DNA of 64,000 bases from Sphingobium sp. 15-1. Its GTDB lineage: Bacteria > Pseudomonadota > Alphaproteobacteria > Sphingomonadales > Sphingomonadaceae. Below, piece after piece: positions 1 to 8,736 of this stretch. The position numbers were made by a program, and so were the translations under genes. The notes beneath the pieces are model-generated. The model did not search any database, was not told where the DNA came from, and saw only the letters and a list, made by a program, of their open reading frames with translations. The stretch is from contig NZ_JABXJG010000001.1 in NCBI RefSeq assembly GCF_013375535.1, forward strand, positions 2,646,001-2,710,000. Direction: 5' to 3'. Positions within the stretch are counted from its first letter, which is position 1; each line of letters opens with the position of its first letter.

Positions 1-38
1 CTGCCTTGGGCTGGGCGGGGCTTCAAAGAAAAGCGGAA

Positions 39-57
39 CCCCGGGTCAAGCCCGGGG
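39..57. repeat. GC-rich palindrome, REP-like
   Basis: CCCCGGG and CCCGGGG are separated by 5 bases and followed by tgacgaa. This resembles one half of the extragenic hairpin repeats found elsewhere in the window. It lies downstream of the DUF721 gene, so it could also serve as its transcription end, but there is no U-run. Confidence 0.5.
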
Positions 58-106
58 TGACGAAGGTGGGGATGGCTGGAATTCAACCATTTTTTCCTAA
101 GCTATG

Positions 107-649
107 CTAACTGATCTTGGGCAAACCACCGCTATTGGCAAGCCCCTGCGCCAGCGATTCCAGCACCGCCCGCAATTCCGGATCGCCAATGTCGCGCAGG
201 GAATCGCCCAGCTCGACCGGAATCGGCTTCAGGTTGCGCGGCGGGGGCCGGCGTTCCGGTTCCCTGGGCTGGATCATGCCCTGCTTCATCGCGACCTTGG
301 CGACGGCGGCATAGCCGAAGAAGCGGTTCACCCGGTCGATGATGTCGGGCAACACATGCTGGATCATCGGCGCATGGCCGCTCATGACGGTGAGCTGCAA
401 TGTGCCGCCCGCCTTCTTGCCTGCCGGAAAGCGGATCGATTCGGGTTCGCTGATGGCGGCATAATGGGCGCCGACAATCTCCGCCCAGCGGGTGACGATG
501 CTGGACTGGACGAAGCCGAATTTGCGGAAGGCGGCGGCGCCGATGGCGGGCATCAGGTCCGCGATCCGGCGCGGCGCGCCGACGCGTGGGCGTTCCTGGT
601 CCCGCTCCTTGCGGCTTTTCATTTTAGGGGGCGCGGGGCGTTCCGTCAT
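107..649 (-). CDS. dciA: DUF721 / DciA-like protein
   Basis: About 180 residues. The core (DLMPAIGAAAFRKFGF.. then WAEIVGAHYAAISEPESIRF, then LQLTVMSGHAPMIQHVLPDIIDRVNRFFGY) reads as the DUF721 domain of DciA, the protein that helps load the replicative helicase in bacteria lacking DnaC/DnaI. The N-terminus is basic (KMKSRKERDQ) and looks disordered. I chose the internal ATG at 649, preceded by a purine-rich AGAGAG; a longer frame opens at 709 but would run into the divergent mutY gene. DUF721 beside mutY is a common alphaproteobacterial pairing. The family call is fairly sure; the helicase-loading role is inferred from the family. Confidence 0.8.
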   Translation of the reverse strand: MTERPAPPKMKSRKERDQERPRVGAPRRIADLMPAIGAAAFRKFGFVQSSIVTRWAEIVGAHYAAISEPESIRFPAGKKAGGTLQLTVMSGHAPMIQHVLPDIIDRVNRFFGYAAVAKVAMKQGMIQPREPERRPPPRNLKPIPVELGDSLRDIGDPELRAVLESLAQGLANSGGLPKIS

Positions 650-675
650 GGCTCTCTTAATGGCATAGGGGCGGC

Positions 676-1746
676 ATGCGCGTCGAGGGTAACATCCAGA
701 AAATAGCATCCGATTTGCTCGCTCATTATGATGTGCATGCGCGCAAACTGCCCTGGCGCGCCCCGCCGGGGGCCAATGCCGCCGATCCCTATCGCGTCTG
801 GCTGTCGGAGGTGATGCTCCAGCAAACCACGGTGGCGGCGGTCGGGCCCTATTTTGCGAAGTTCACGGCGCGCTGGCCCGATGTGGCGGCTTTGGCGGCG
901 GAACAGGATGCCGAGGTCATGGCCGCCTGGGCGGGGCTGGGCTATTATGCCCGCGCCCGCAATCTGCTGGCCTGCGCCCGGGCGGTGGCGGGCGAGCATG
1001 GCGGTGTGTTTCCCGATACCGAAGAGGGCCTGCGCGCTCTGCCGGGGGTCGGCGCCTATACGGCGGCGGCGGTGGCGGCGATCGCCTTCGGGCGGCGCGC
1101 CGTGGTGGTCGACGCCAATGTCGAGCGGGTGGTGGCGCGGCTCTTCGCCATCGCCACGCCCTTGCCTGCGGCGCGCCCGGAGATTCGCGCCGCGACCGAC
1201 GCGATCACCCCCGATGCCCGCGCCGGGGATTTCGCGCAGGCGATGATGGACCTGGGCGCGACCATCTGTACGGCGCGCAACCCCGCCTGCGGCATTTGCC
1301 CCTTGCGGGAGGATTGCGCGGCTTTCCGCACCGCCGATCCCGCCGCTTTCCCGGTCAAGGCGGCGAAGAAGGCCAAGCCGCACCGTTTGGGCCATGGCTG
1401 GTGGATCGAGCGGCCCGACGGGCAGGTCTGGCTGGTGCGGCGGCCAGACAAGGGAATGCTGGGGGGCATGCGGGCGCTGCCTTCCTCCGAGTGGAACGAT
1501 GCGCCCGACGCGACGCCGCCGCTTGCCGCGTCGTGGCGGCGGGTGGCCGAGCCGGTCGCGCATGTTTTTAGCCATTTCTCCCTCGCATTGACGGTGCACC
1601 ATGCCCATGTCGGGCCGGACGTGACGCCGCCCGGCGAGGGTGAGTGGTGGCCGATGGCGGACATCGGGAAGGCGGGCCTGCCGACCCTGTTCGCCCGCGC
1701 CGCCGAGGCAGCGATGAAGGAGAGGATGGACGATGCACGGCTCTAG
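676..1746 (+). CDS. mutY: A/G-specific adenine DNA glycosylase MutY
   Basis: Base-excision repair enzyme that removes adenine mispaired with 8-oxoguanine. 356 residues, normal for the family. Visible features: SEVMLQQT near residue 44 with the catalytic Glu, a helix-hairpin-helix LPGVGAYTAAA near 121, the catalytic Asp in VVDANVER near 145, and four iron-sulfur cysteines in the pattern C-X6-C-X2-C-X5-C around 197-214. The C-terminal third is the NUDIX-like 8-oxoG recognition domain (WWIERPDGQVWLVRRP). The stop overlaps the nudC start by 14 bases, so the two are probably co-transcribed. Confidence 0.96.
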   Translation: MRVEGNIQKIASDLLAHYDVHARKLPWRAPPGANAADPYRVWLSEVMLQQTTVAAVGPYFAKFTARWPDVAALAAEQDAEVMAAWAGLGYYARARNLLACARAVAGEHGGVFPDTEEGLRALPGVGAYTAAAVAAIAFGRRAVVVDANVERVVARLFAIATPLPAARPEIRAATDAITPDARAGDFAQAMMDLGATICTARNPACGICPLREDCAAFRTADPAAFPVKAAKKAKPHRLGHGWWIERPDGQVWLVRRPDKGMLGGMRALPSSEWNDAPDATPPLAASWRRVAEPVAHVFSHFSLALTVHHAHVGPDVTPPGEGEWWPMADIGKAGLPTLFARAAEAAMKERMDDARL

Positions 1747-2665
1747 CACCCCGGATTCGCGGCTTGTGGCCTTTGGCGGGGGACGGCTGGACCGGGTCGA
1801 CCATGTCCGCACCAATCCCGCTTTGCTGGCGGACGCCTTCGCCTCGCCGCTGGCCCGCCGGGTGGTGCTGGAGGGGCTGGAGCCAGTGGTCGAGGGCGGT
1901 CATCTGGTGATGGAACCGCTGCCGGGCGATGCCTGGATCGAGCATCATGCGCTGCTGGGCGTGGATGAGCAGCAGCGGCCGATCTTCGTGGAGTTGCTGG
2001 CGGATACGCCGGACAGTTTCCTGGCCTCGGCCCGCGCCCGGGCGCTGGCGGACGAGGTGCCGGGGCATGAGGTTGCGCTGTACGGCGCGGCGCGCAGCCT
2101 GCTGGCCTGGCATGCGCGGCATCGCTTCTGTTCGGTGTGCGGGCAGCGCACGGCGCCGGTCAAGGCGGGCTGGTCGCGGCAATGCGGGTCGTGCCGGGCC
2201 GAGCATTTTCCCCGCGTCGATCCGGTGGTGATCATGCTGGCCGAACATCGCGGGCGGGTGTTGCTGGGGCGGCAGCATAGCTGGCCTGCGGGGCGCTATT
2301 CTGCGCTGGCGGGCTTCGTCGAGCCGGGCGAAACGCTGGAGGAAGCCGTCATCCGCGAGATCAAGGAGGAAGCGGGCGTCGCCACCCATGCGGTGCGCTA
2401 TGTGACCAGCCAGCCCTGGCCCTTCCCCTCCTCGCTGATGATCGCCTGCACGGCGCAGGCGGATGACGACGCGCTGAAGATCGATGAAAATGAGATCGAA
2501 CATGCCTTCTGGTGCGATGAGGCGGGCGTTCGCGCCGCGATGGCTGGCGAAGAGGACGCGCCCTTCATCGCGCCGCCGCCGATGGCGGTCGCCTGGCATC
2601 TGTTGCGGCACTGGTTGGATGAGCGACCGGAAGGGCAGGTTGCCGACCATGGCCCAAGCGCGTAA
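1733..2665 (+). CDS. nudC: NAD(+) diphosphatase NudC (Nudix hydrolase)
   Basis: 310 residues. It carries a four-cysteine zinc ribbon (CSVC...CGSC, about 132-157), a full Nudix box GX5EX7REUXEEXGU beginning GFVEPGETLEEAVIREI near 192, and the NudC-specific SQPWPFPSSLM near 224. NudC hydrolyses NADH/NAD+ to NMN plus AMP and removes NAD caps from RNA. An AAGGAGAGG ribosome-binding site lies inside the end of mutY just before this ATG. The N-terminal region has the usual NudC-like domain. Confidence 0.95.
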   Translation: MHGSSTPDSRLVAFGGGRLDRVDHVRTNPALLADAFASPLARRVVLEGLEPVVEGGHLVMEPLPGDAWIEHHALLGVDEQQRPIFVELLADTPDSFLASARARALADEVPGHEVALYGAARSLLAWHARHRFCSVCGQRTAPVKAGWSRQCGSCRAEHFPRVDPVVIMLAEHRGRVLLGRQHSWPAGRYSALAGFVEPGETLEEAVIREIKEEAGVATHAVRYVTSQPWPFPSSLMIACTAQADDDALKIDENEIEHAFWCDEAGVRAAMAGEEDAPFIAPPPMAVAWHLLRHWLDERPEGQVADHGPSA

Positions 2666-2713
2666 GGCCGCCCCTTCGCCCTGCATATCCCCTTTCAGGA
2701 ATCGACACAGTCC

Positions 2714-4060
2714 ATGCTCAGCCTAGAAGAAGCCCAGTCCCGCGCGCAGGATCTGGTGACGGCGGCGCGCCGGGCTGGGGCGGATGCGGCCGACGCCATC
2801 TATGCCTGCAACGCCTCGACCAACATATCCGTGCGGCTGGGCGCGCTGGAGGATGTGGAGCGGTCGGAGGGCGAGGAAATCGGCCTGCGCGTGTTCATCG
2901 GCAGCCGGTCCGCCAGCATTTCGGCGTCGGACATGAATCCGGCGACATTGGCGACTTTGGTCGACCGTTGCATCGCCATGGCGGGGCAGGCGCCGGAGGA
3001 CCCCTATGCGGGCCTTGCGCCCGAAGACCGGCTGCTCAAGAAGAAGCTGCCCGCGCTGGACCTGACCGATCCGTTCGAGCCGGAACCGGCGCAGCTCAGG
3101 GAGCGCGCCATGATAGCCGAGGAGGCGGCGCGGGCCGTGCCGGGCGTCACCAACAGCGAAGGCGGCGGCGCGGCGACCGGGCGGAGCCAGATGGCGCTGG
3201 CGACCAGCCATGGCTTTGCCGGGGCCTATGCGGGGACGAGCCATTCGACTTGGGCGAGCGTGCTGGCCGGGACCGGCGCCGACATGCAGCGCGACCATGC
3301 CAGCCACAGCGTCCGCCATATCGCGGATCTGGACGATGCAGAAACGGTCGGCACCCGCGCCGGGCATCGGGCGGTGGCGCGGCTCAATCCGGTGAAGGTG
3401 GGCAGCGGCGTGATGCCGGTGATCTTCGACCCGCGCATTGGCTCCAGCCTGGTCGGGCATCTGATCGGCGGCATGGTGGGGCCGGCGATCGCACGGCGGT
3501 CGAGTTTCCTGCTGGAATCGCTGGGTGAGGCGCTGTTCGATTCGGCCATCACGATTGTCGACGATCCGCTGCGGCTGCGCGGCCTGCGTTCGCGGCCCTT
3601 CGACGGCGAGGGGCTTCCGGTCGAACGCCGCGCATTGATCGACAAGGGTGTGCTGACCGGCTGGCTGATGGACAGCGCTTCGGCGCGGCAATTGGGGTTG
3701 GAGCCGACCGGCCATGCCAGCCGGGGCGGCAGCGGCGCGCCGGGCGCGGGCGTCACCAATGTGCATATGGAGCCGGGCACGGTCTCGCCGGGCGAATTGA
3801 TGGCGGACGTGAAGCGCGGCCTTTACGTCACCGAACTGATCGGCATGGGCGTCAACGGCGTGACCGGGGATTACAGCCGGGGCGCCGCAGGCTTCCTGAT
3901 CGAAAATGGCGCCGTGGGTCAGGCGGTGTCGGAAATCACCATCGCCAGCAATTTGAAGGACATGTTCCGGGCGCTGGTGCCGGCCAACGACCTGGCCTTC
4001 CGCTATGGCATGAACGTGCCGACCATCCGCGTCGACGGGATGACCGTTGCCGGCGGCTGA
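2714..4060 (+). CDS. pmbA: TldD/PmbA family metalloprotease subunit (TldE/PmbA)
   Basis: 448 residues. The sequence follows PmbA/TldE: an N-terminal domain with VRLGALEDVERSEGEEIGLRVF, and a C-terminal half with LIGGMVGPAIARRSSFL, RALIDKGVLTGWLMDSASARQLG and a Gly-rich ending GVNGVTGDYSRGAAGF. The HEXXXH zinc motif of the TldD partner is absent, as expected for the E subunit. TldD/E is a heterodimeric protease that trims unstructured peptides such as microcin B17 and ribosomally made peptides. Its stop overlaps the next gene by 14 bases. The tldD partner is not in this window. Confidence 0.92.
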   Translation: MLSLEEAQSRAQDLVTAARRAGADAADAIYACNASTNISVRLGALEDVERSEGEEIGLRVFIGSRSASISASDMNPATLATLVDRCIAMAGQAPEDPYAGLAPEDRLLKKKLPALDLTDPFEPEPAQLRERAMIAEEAARAVPGVTNSEGGGAATGRSQMALATSHGFAGAYAGTSHSTWASVLAGTGADMQRDHASHSVRHIADLDDAETVGTRAGHRAVARLNPVKVGSGVMPVIFDPRIGSSLVGHLIGGMVGPAIARRSSFLLESLGEALFDSAITIVDDPLRLRGLRSRPFDGEGLPVERRALIDKGVLTGWLMDSASARQLGLEPTGHASRGGSGAPGAGVTNVHMEPGTVSPGELMADVKRGLYVTELIGMGVNGVTGDYSRGAAGFLIENGAVGQAVSEITIASNLKDMFRALVPANDLAFRYGMNVPTIRVDGMTVAGG

Positions 4061-4844
4061 CATCTCTTTGCGCGACGTGGTGGCGGTCGTGTCGGACGCG
4101 GCCGACCGGGCCCTGACGCTCTGGGCGGGCGGGGAGACGCGCGTGCGCCAGTGGGAGAAAGTGCCCGGCCATCCGGTGTGCGAAGCCGATCTGGAACTGG
4201 ACGCGATGCTGCGCGAGCGGCTCTACGCCATCGATCCGTCGGCTGGCTGGCTGTCGGAGGAGACGGCGGACACCGTGCACCGGCTGAACCTGCCCCGCGT
4301 CTGGGTGGTCGATCCGATCGACGGGACGCGGGATTATCTGCGCGGGCGGCCCGGCTGGGCGGTGTCGGTGGCGCTGGTGGAGCATGGCGCGGTGCGCTTC
4401 GGCATATTGGCGGCGCCTGCGCGAAACGAACTGTGGATAGCGCAGGCAGGCGCAGGGGCGACCCGCAACGGGCGTATTTTGCAGGCGGGATCGCGGGCCA
4501 TCCTGCCGGGTTCGCGGGTGCCGGCGGATCAGTTGCCCCGCCATGACCGCGATCTCGTCACCGTCGACAAGCCCAACAGCATCGCGCTGCGCATGGCGAT
4601 GGTGGCGGCGGACGAGGCCGATCTGGTCGCCACGGTGCGCTGGGGCAATGAATGGGACGTTGCCGCCGCCGCGCTGATCGCGGAGGAGGCGGGGGCGATC
4701 GTCACCGATGCGCTCAGCAATCCCTTTTCCTTCAACCGGCCGCAGCCGACCGCCTTCGGATTGCTCTGCGCTGCGCCGGGGATTCATGCCGCGGCGGCGG
4801 AGCGTCTGGGGCCGCGGGCGCGGGAGATATTGGGGCGGGGGTAA
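4047..4844 (+). CDS. cysQ: 3'(2'),5'-bisphosphate nucleotidase / inositol-monophosphatase family
   Basis: 265 residues. Metal-binding phosphatase motifs are visible: LSEETADT near 71, WVVDPIDGTRDYL near 85 (the WIIDPLDGT signature) and WDVAAAALIAEEAGAIVTD near 201. CysQ removes the 3' phosphate from PAP made during sulfate assimilation; close relatives act on myo-inositol phosphate, so the precise substrate is inferred. The PmbA-CysQ pairing recurs in sphingomonads as far as I recall. The start overlaps the pmbA end, suggesting translational coupling. Confidence 0.82.
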   Translation: MPAADISLRDVVAVVSDAADRALTLWAGGETRVRQWEKVPGHPVCEADLELDAMLRERLYAIDPSAGWLSEETADTVHRLNLPRVWVVDPIDGTRDYLRGRPGWAVSVALVEHGAVRFGILAAPARNELWIAQAGAGATRNGRILQAGSRAILPGSRVPADQLPRHDRDLVTVDKPNSIALRMAMVAADEADLVATVRWGNEWDVAAAALIAEEAGAIVTDALSNPFSFNRPQPTAFGLLCAAPGIHAAAAERLGPRAREILGRG

Positions 4845-4900
4845 GGGCGTCGGTCTGTCGGTCGGTGGGGCTGATTTGCCAATAGTTGCCTCTAAGCGCT

Positions 4901-4989
4901 CCGTGCTCCTGCGAAGGCAGGAGCCCAGCCCTGCCCTTTGTATATCATCGCACCGTCTGAACTGGGCTCCTGCCTTCGCAGGAGCACGG
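4901..4989. repeat. Extragenic inverted repeat, class A copy 1
   Basis: Two perfect 28-base arms (4901-4928 and 4962-4989) read CCGTGCTCCTGCGAAGGCAG... and its exact reverse complement, around a 33-base spacer. Each arm also contains its own small hairpin (CTCCTGCGAAGGCAGGAG). It sits between two convergent genes, so it could also end transcription from both sides. Related copies occur near 17.6, 30.5, 43.7 and 58.7 kb. Confidence 0.9.
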
Positions 4990-5039
4990 TGTATTTTAAG
5001 GAAAGCGACGCAAAGCAGACCGTCCGCCTCCCACCCCCA

Positions 5040-5753
5040 TCAAGGCGCGCAGCGGCCTACCGTCTTGGGCGGCAGGACTTGCTTCAGCCGCTGGCGCACC
5101 ACCTCCGCCCAGATGCGATACCCTGCCGGGTTCATATGCACGCCGTCGGGCTGGTAATTGTCGCCCAGCTTCCCGTCCTTCAGCAGCGGCGTCGTGATGT
5201 CGACATAATAGGTCAGCGGAACCTGTGGGATAAGCCTTTGCGCCGCCCCATTGAACAGCATCTGGTTGGAGAAGCTCGACCGGCGCGTCGGGCTGGGCTT
5301 CATCGACAGCACCAGGACCGGCACGTCGGCCATCATCCGGTTGCGCAGGTCCAGGAAATAGGCAAGGTCGCGGATGACGGTCCGGACCGCAATGCCGTTG
5401 GCGATGTCGTTTTCGCCGGCATAGAGAATGATCGCCACCGGCTTGTGATCGTCCCCCGCATTGGCGAAGCGCGGCAGGATTTGCGCGAAGGTTGCATTGT
5501 CGATGCCCCTGTTATGGGCCAGCCAAGGCCTCATGTCCTGGCTGAGACTGGTCCAGCGGTGCATGGACGAACTCCCCACGAACCACAGCGAGCAGGCGCT
5601 TTGCCGGGGGTCGTCGTTCGGCAGCGTCGCGCGCGCATCGCGATACCGGCCGACCGCCAGCCAGCCGCCGACGATCACGCAAAAGACCAGGACCGCCAGC
5701 GCGAACTTGGCGAAAGGGGAGGCGTCGAGGCGTTGCAGCAGCGGCGTCTTCAT
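5040..5753 (-). CDS. Membrane-anchored SGNH/GDSL-type hydrolase
   Basis: 237 residues from the ATG at 5753 (a TTG at 5789 would add 12). One membrane helix near the N-terminus (KFALAVLVFCVIVGGWLAV) puts the catalytic domain outside the cytoplasmic membrane. SGNH blocks: WFVGSSSMHRW (Ser nucleophile, with GSS where GDS is usual), YAGENDIANG (the G-X-N-D block) and DGVHMNPAGYRIWA (D-X-X-H). Family members are esterases or lipases, often deacetylases of polysaccharides. It diverges from the acyltransferase gene 76 bp away; the pair may add and remove acyl groups on a surface glycan, which is inference. Confidence 0.8.
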   Translation of the reverse strand: MKTPLLQRLDASPFAKFALAVLVFCVIVGGWLAVGRYRDARATLPNDDPRQSACSLWFVGSSSMHRWTSLSQDMRPWLAHNRGIDNATFAQILPRFANAGDDHKPVAIILYAGENDIANGIAVRTVIRDLAYFLDLRNRMMADVPVLVLSMKPSPTRRSSFSNQMLFNGAAQRLIPQVPLTYYVDITTPLLKDGKLGDNYQPDGVHMNPAGYRIWAEVVRQRLKQVLPPKTVGRCAP

Positions 5754-5829
5754 CGAAAGATATAGATAAAGATTTTTTCTCCGCTGCAAAGCCGTATTCG
5801 TTTCTTTCCGTTAACGATGTCGCAACCCT

Positions 5830-6828
5830 ATGGCGCTAGCGTTCCGATTGGGACGCTGGGGCAAGATTTTCGTGGCGAAGAATCCGTCGATCGACCTGCT
5901 GAAAGGCATGCTGATCCTGCTCGTCATGGGCGGGCACGTGATGGAGCTGACCGGCGGTCACGATCTGGCGCTATGGGTCGGATCGGGATTTCGCATGCCC
6001 TTGATGGTCGGCATTTCCGGCTATCTGCTCAATGTCACCCGCACCCGCGCCGATTCCACCCAGGCGCTGATGTCCCGCTATGGCCGGCGGATGCTGCTGC
6101 CCTGGGCTTTTGCCGGTCTGGTCTATATGCTCGCCAGCGGGGAGGCGCTGCACTGGACCCTGCCGTTCGACCTGCTGTTCCGGCCGCCCTTCCACCTCTG
6201 GTATGTGCCGACGCTGTTCTTCCTGATCATGCTGACGCGGCTGCTGCCCTTCTCGCCGCTGGTGCTGCTGGCCATCGGCACGCCGGTCAGCCTGGCGGTC
6301 ATGTACGGCTTCGGCCTTGCGCACGGCCCGGTGGGGCACAGCCTGCTGTCGCTGGACAGCCGCTATCTGCGCTATCCTGTCTATTTCTTCTTCGGCATGC
6401 TGATGGCGGAACGGCGCATTGCCCGGCGCTACCTGCCCATCGCCGGGGCGGTCGCGTTGCTGGGCCTGATCTGGTGGGCGGGGCTGTACGATGCCGACGA
6501 TGAGCTGGCTTTCGTGCCGGCGCGGCTGCTGATGTGCCTGGGCCTGATTGCGCTGTTGCCGATGCTGTCGGCGCTGTGGCTGGACTTCGCGCCGGTCAAC
6601 GCGATCGGGCGGGACAGCCTGTTCTTCTACCTCTGGCATCCGCTGGTGATGGGCGTGGTCATCATGACCGGCGTGGGCGCTGCGGCGACGCTGGCCCTGT
6701 CGATCCTGTTGCTGGCGTTCGGCAACCGGCTGGCGGCGCGGGGCGCGCTGCTGCCGCTGCTGTTCGGCAGCGTGCCGCAAGGGCGCGGGGCGGCTCCCGC
6801 GCTGGCGAAGGCGCCCCTACCGGCCTGA
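5830..6828 (+). CDS. Acyltransferase 3 family integral membrane protein
   Basis: 332 residues, almost entirely hydrophobic, about ten membrane helices. The start of the family is visible: SIDLLKGMLILLVMGGHVMEL with the conserved catalytic His, then RYGRRMLLPWAF and LWYVPTLFFLIM. Acyltransferase-3 proteins transfer acetyl or other acyl groups across the membrane to sugars (O-antigen, exopolysaccharide, lipids). The acceptor cannot be told from sequence. It diverges from the SGNH hydrolase gene at 5753. Confidence 0.82.
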   Translation: MALAFRLGRWGKIFVAKNPSIDLLKGMLILLVMGGHVMELTGGHDLALWVGSGFRMPLMVGISGYLLNVTRTRADSTQALMSRYGRRMLLPWAFAGLVYMLASGEALHWTLPFDLLFRPPFHLWYVPTLFFLIMLTRLLPFSPLVLLAIGTPVSLAVMYGFGLAHGPVGHSLLSLDSRYLRYPVYFFFGMLMAERRIARRYLPIAGAVALLGLIWWAGLYDADDELAFVPARLLMCLGLIALLPMLSALWLDFAPVNAIGRDSLFFYLWHPLVMGVVIMTGVGAAATLALSILLLAFGNRLAARGALLPLLFGSVPQGRGAAPALAKAPLPA

Positions 6829-6832
6829 CCGT

Positions 6833-7381
6833 TCAGATCTTGCCATATTTGGCTTCGAACCCGGCAAGGTCACCCGCGGCGAGATATTTCGCCTGGTCGA
6901 TCCACTGGTCGCGTACCGGACGGCCCTTGAAATTGCCCAGCTTCGCGTCGATCGCGGCGATGTCGCTGTCGTTCCAGCCGGCGATCTGCGCATAGCGAGT
7001 GACGCCCAATTCGATCAGCAGCGTGTTGAGCTTGGGGCCGACGCCCTTGAGCTTCAGCAGATCGTCCTTGTCGGCGGAGGGCGTGGTGACGGCGGGCGAG
7101 ACCGGGATCGGTTCCGGCGCGGGCGCGACGGGTTCAGCCGGTGCCGGGGCAGCGGCGACAGGTTCGGGCGCGACGGGCTCGATTGGCGTGGAGACGGGCG
7201 GCGCGGCAACAGGCGTGGCGGCGGCAAGCGGGGCGGCAGTGGGCGGGGCAGGCTTCTTCACTTCCGCCGGGACGGATGGCTCACTCGGCCGGTTGCGTCC
7301 GGACAGCAGGAAAACGATGCCGATGATGACCAGCAGCGCGATCAGCAGCCATAGGCCATAGTCCATGAAAAATTCTTGCAT
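6833..7381 (-). CDS. Membrane-anchored helix-hairpin-helix protein
   Basis: 182 residues from the ATG at 7381, with a good AGGGAGGGA ribosome-binding site. Order: one N-terminal membrane helix (YGLWLLIALLVIIGIVFLL, residues 7-25), a long Pro/Ala-rich linker (about 35-110), then a C-terminal helix-hairpin-helix domain (DDLLKLKGVGPKLNTLLIEL...RYAQIAGWNDSDIAAIDAKL). Such C-terminal domains occur in many alphaproteobacterial proteins of unknown role. DNA binding is possible but not shown. It lies just downstream of purD on the same strand with a 64-bp gap. Confidence 0.7.
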   Translation of the reverse strand: MQEFFMDYGLWLLIALLVIIGIVFLLSGRNRPSEPSVPAEVKKPAPPTAAPLAAATPVAAPPVSTPIEPVAPEPVAAAPAPAEPVAPAPEPIPVSPAVTTPSADKDDLLKLKGVGPKLNTLLIELGVTRYAQIAGWNDSDIAAIDAKLGNFKGRPVRDQWIDQAKYLAAGDLAGFEAKYGKI

Positions 7382-7445
7382 CGCTCGTCCCTCCCTGTCC
7401 GAATTTGGCCTATTTAAGGATGGTTGAGGGCGCGCTGCAAGGGGA

Positions 7446-8729
7446 TCAGCGCGCGGCTTCCTCCCTCGCGACCTCTCTCCACCCAATATCGCGGCGGCAG
7501 AAGCCGGTCGGGAAGCCGATGGCGTCGACCGCCTTGTAGGCCGCTTCCTGCGCCGCCTTCACCGTGTCGCCGGTCGCGGTGACGTTCAGCACGCGGCCGC
7601 CATGGGCGACGATCGCGCCGTCCCTGTCCGCCGTGCCCGCATGGAAAACCCGCGCCCCGGTGGCTTCCGCCGCGTCGATGCCGGTGATCGCGCCGCCCTT
7701 TTCCGGGGTGCCGGGATAGCCGTTCGCTGCCATGACGATGGTGAGCGCGGTGCGGTCCGCCAGTTGCACGGGCCCTTGATCGGCCAGCCTGCCCTCCGCC
7801 ACCGCGAGCAGCAGCGTCACCAGATCGCCGTCGAAGCGCATCATCAGCACCTGGCATTCGGGATCACCGAAGCGGGCATTATATTCGATCAGCTTCGGCC
7901 CTTCGTCGGTCAGCATCAACCCGGCATAAAGAACGCCGCTATAGGGCGTGCCTTCGGCAGCGAGCGTTTCCACCGTGGGGCGGATGATCTTCTCGATCAC
8001 TTCCGCTTCCAATTCCGGGGTCAGCACGCGGGCCGGACTATAGGCGCCCATGCCGCCGGTATTGGGGCCGGTGTCGCCATCGCCCACGCGCTTGTGGTCC
8101 TGCGCCGATCCGAAGGGCAGGATCGCGCTGCCGTCGGTGAGGGCGAAGAAGCTGGCTTCCTCGCCGGTCATGAACTCCTCCAGCACCACTTCCTCGCCCG
8201 CCGCGCCGAACGCGCCGGAGAACATGGAGTCGAGCGCCTCCAGCGCCTCTTCCCGCGTTTCCGCGATGATCACGCCCTTGCCCGCCGCCAGACCGTCCGC
8301 CTTGATCACCACCGGCAGCGCGAAATCGTCGAGCGCGGCGATGGCGCCATCCTTGCTGTGGACGCGCTCATAGGCGGCGGTGGGGATGTTGGCGCGCTTG
8401 CACAGATCCTTGGTGAAGCCCTTGGACCCCTCAAGCTGCGCGGCCTTCTTGCCGGGGCCGAAGACCGGATAGCCCTTCACCCGCAGATTGTCGGCCAGCC
8501 CGTCGACCAGCGGCGCTTCCGGGCCGATCACCACCAGGCCGATGCTGTGGCGCAGGCAGAAATCCACGACGGCGCGATGATCCGTGGCATCAAGGTCGAC
8601 CAATGTCGCATGCTGGGCTATGCCGGGATTGCCCGGCGCGGCATAAAGGGTGCTGAGAGCAGGCGATTGCGCCAGCTTCCAGGCCAGAGCATGTTCGCGG
8701 CCGCCGCCGCCCAACAGAAGGATGTTCAT
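7446..8729 (-). CDS. purD: Phosphoribosylamine-glycine ligase (GAR synthetase)
   Basis: 427 residues from the ATG at 8729 ([19 protein letters not shown], the usual PurD N-terminus). Further motifs: [30 protein letters not shown] (ATP-grasp loop), [13 protein letters not shown] and [16 protein letters not shown]. It catalyses the second step of purine synthesis, joining glycine to phosphoribosylamine. An in-frame ATG at 8738 would add three residues. The divergent xseA start at 8737 means the two 5' ends are essentially back to back. Confidence 0.97.
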   Translation of the reverse strand: MNILLLGGGGREHALAWKLAQSPALSTLYAAPGNPGIAQHATLVDLDATDHRAVVDFCLRHSIGLVVIGPEAPLVDGLADNLRVKGYPVFGPGKKAAQLEGSKGFTKDLCKRANIPTAAYERVHSKDGAIAALDDFALPVVIKADGLAAGKGVIIAETREEALEALDSMFSGAFGAAGEEVVLEEFMTGEEASFFALTDGSAILPFGSAQDHKRVGDGDTGPNTGGMGAYSPARVLTPELEAEVIEKIIRPTVETLAAEGTPYSGVLYAGLMLTDEGPKLIEYNARFGDPECQVLMMRFDGDLVTLLLAVAEGRLADQGPVQLADRTALTIVMAANGYPGTPEKGGAITGIDAAEATGARVFHAGTADRDGAIVAHGGRVLNVTATGDTVKAAQEAAYKAVDAIGFPTGFCRRDIGWREVAREEAAR

Positions 8730-8736
8730 TTCGCCC

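Noticed and set aside
4901..4989. Inverted repeats considered as a CRISPR or attachment site
   Set aside because: There are only two arms in opposite orientation, no regular direct repeats with spacers, and no cas or integrase genes nearby.
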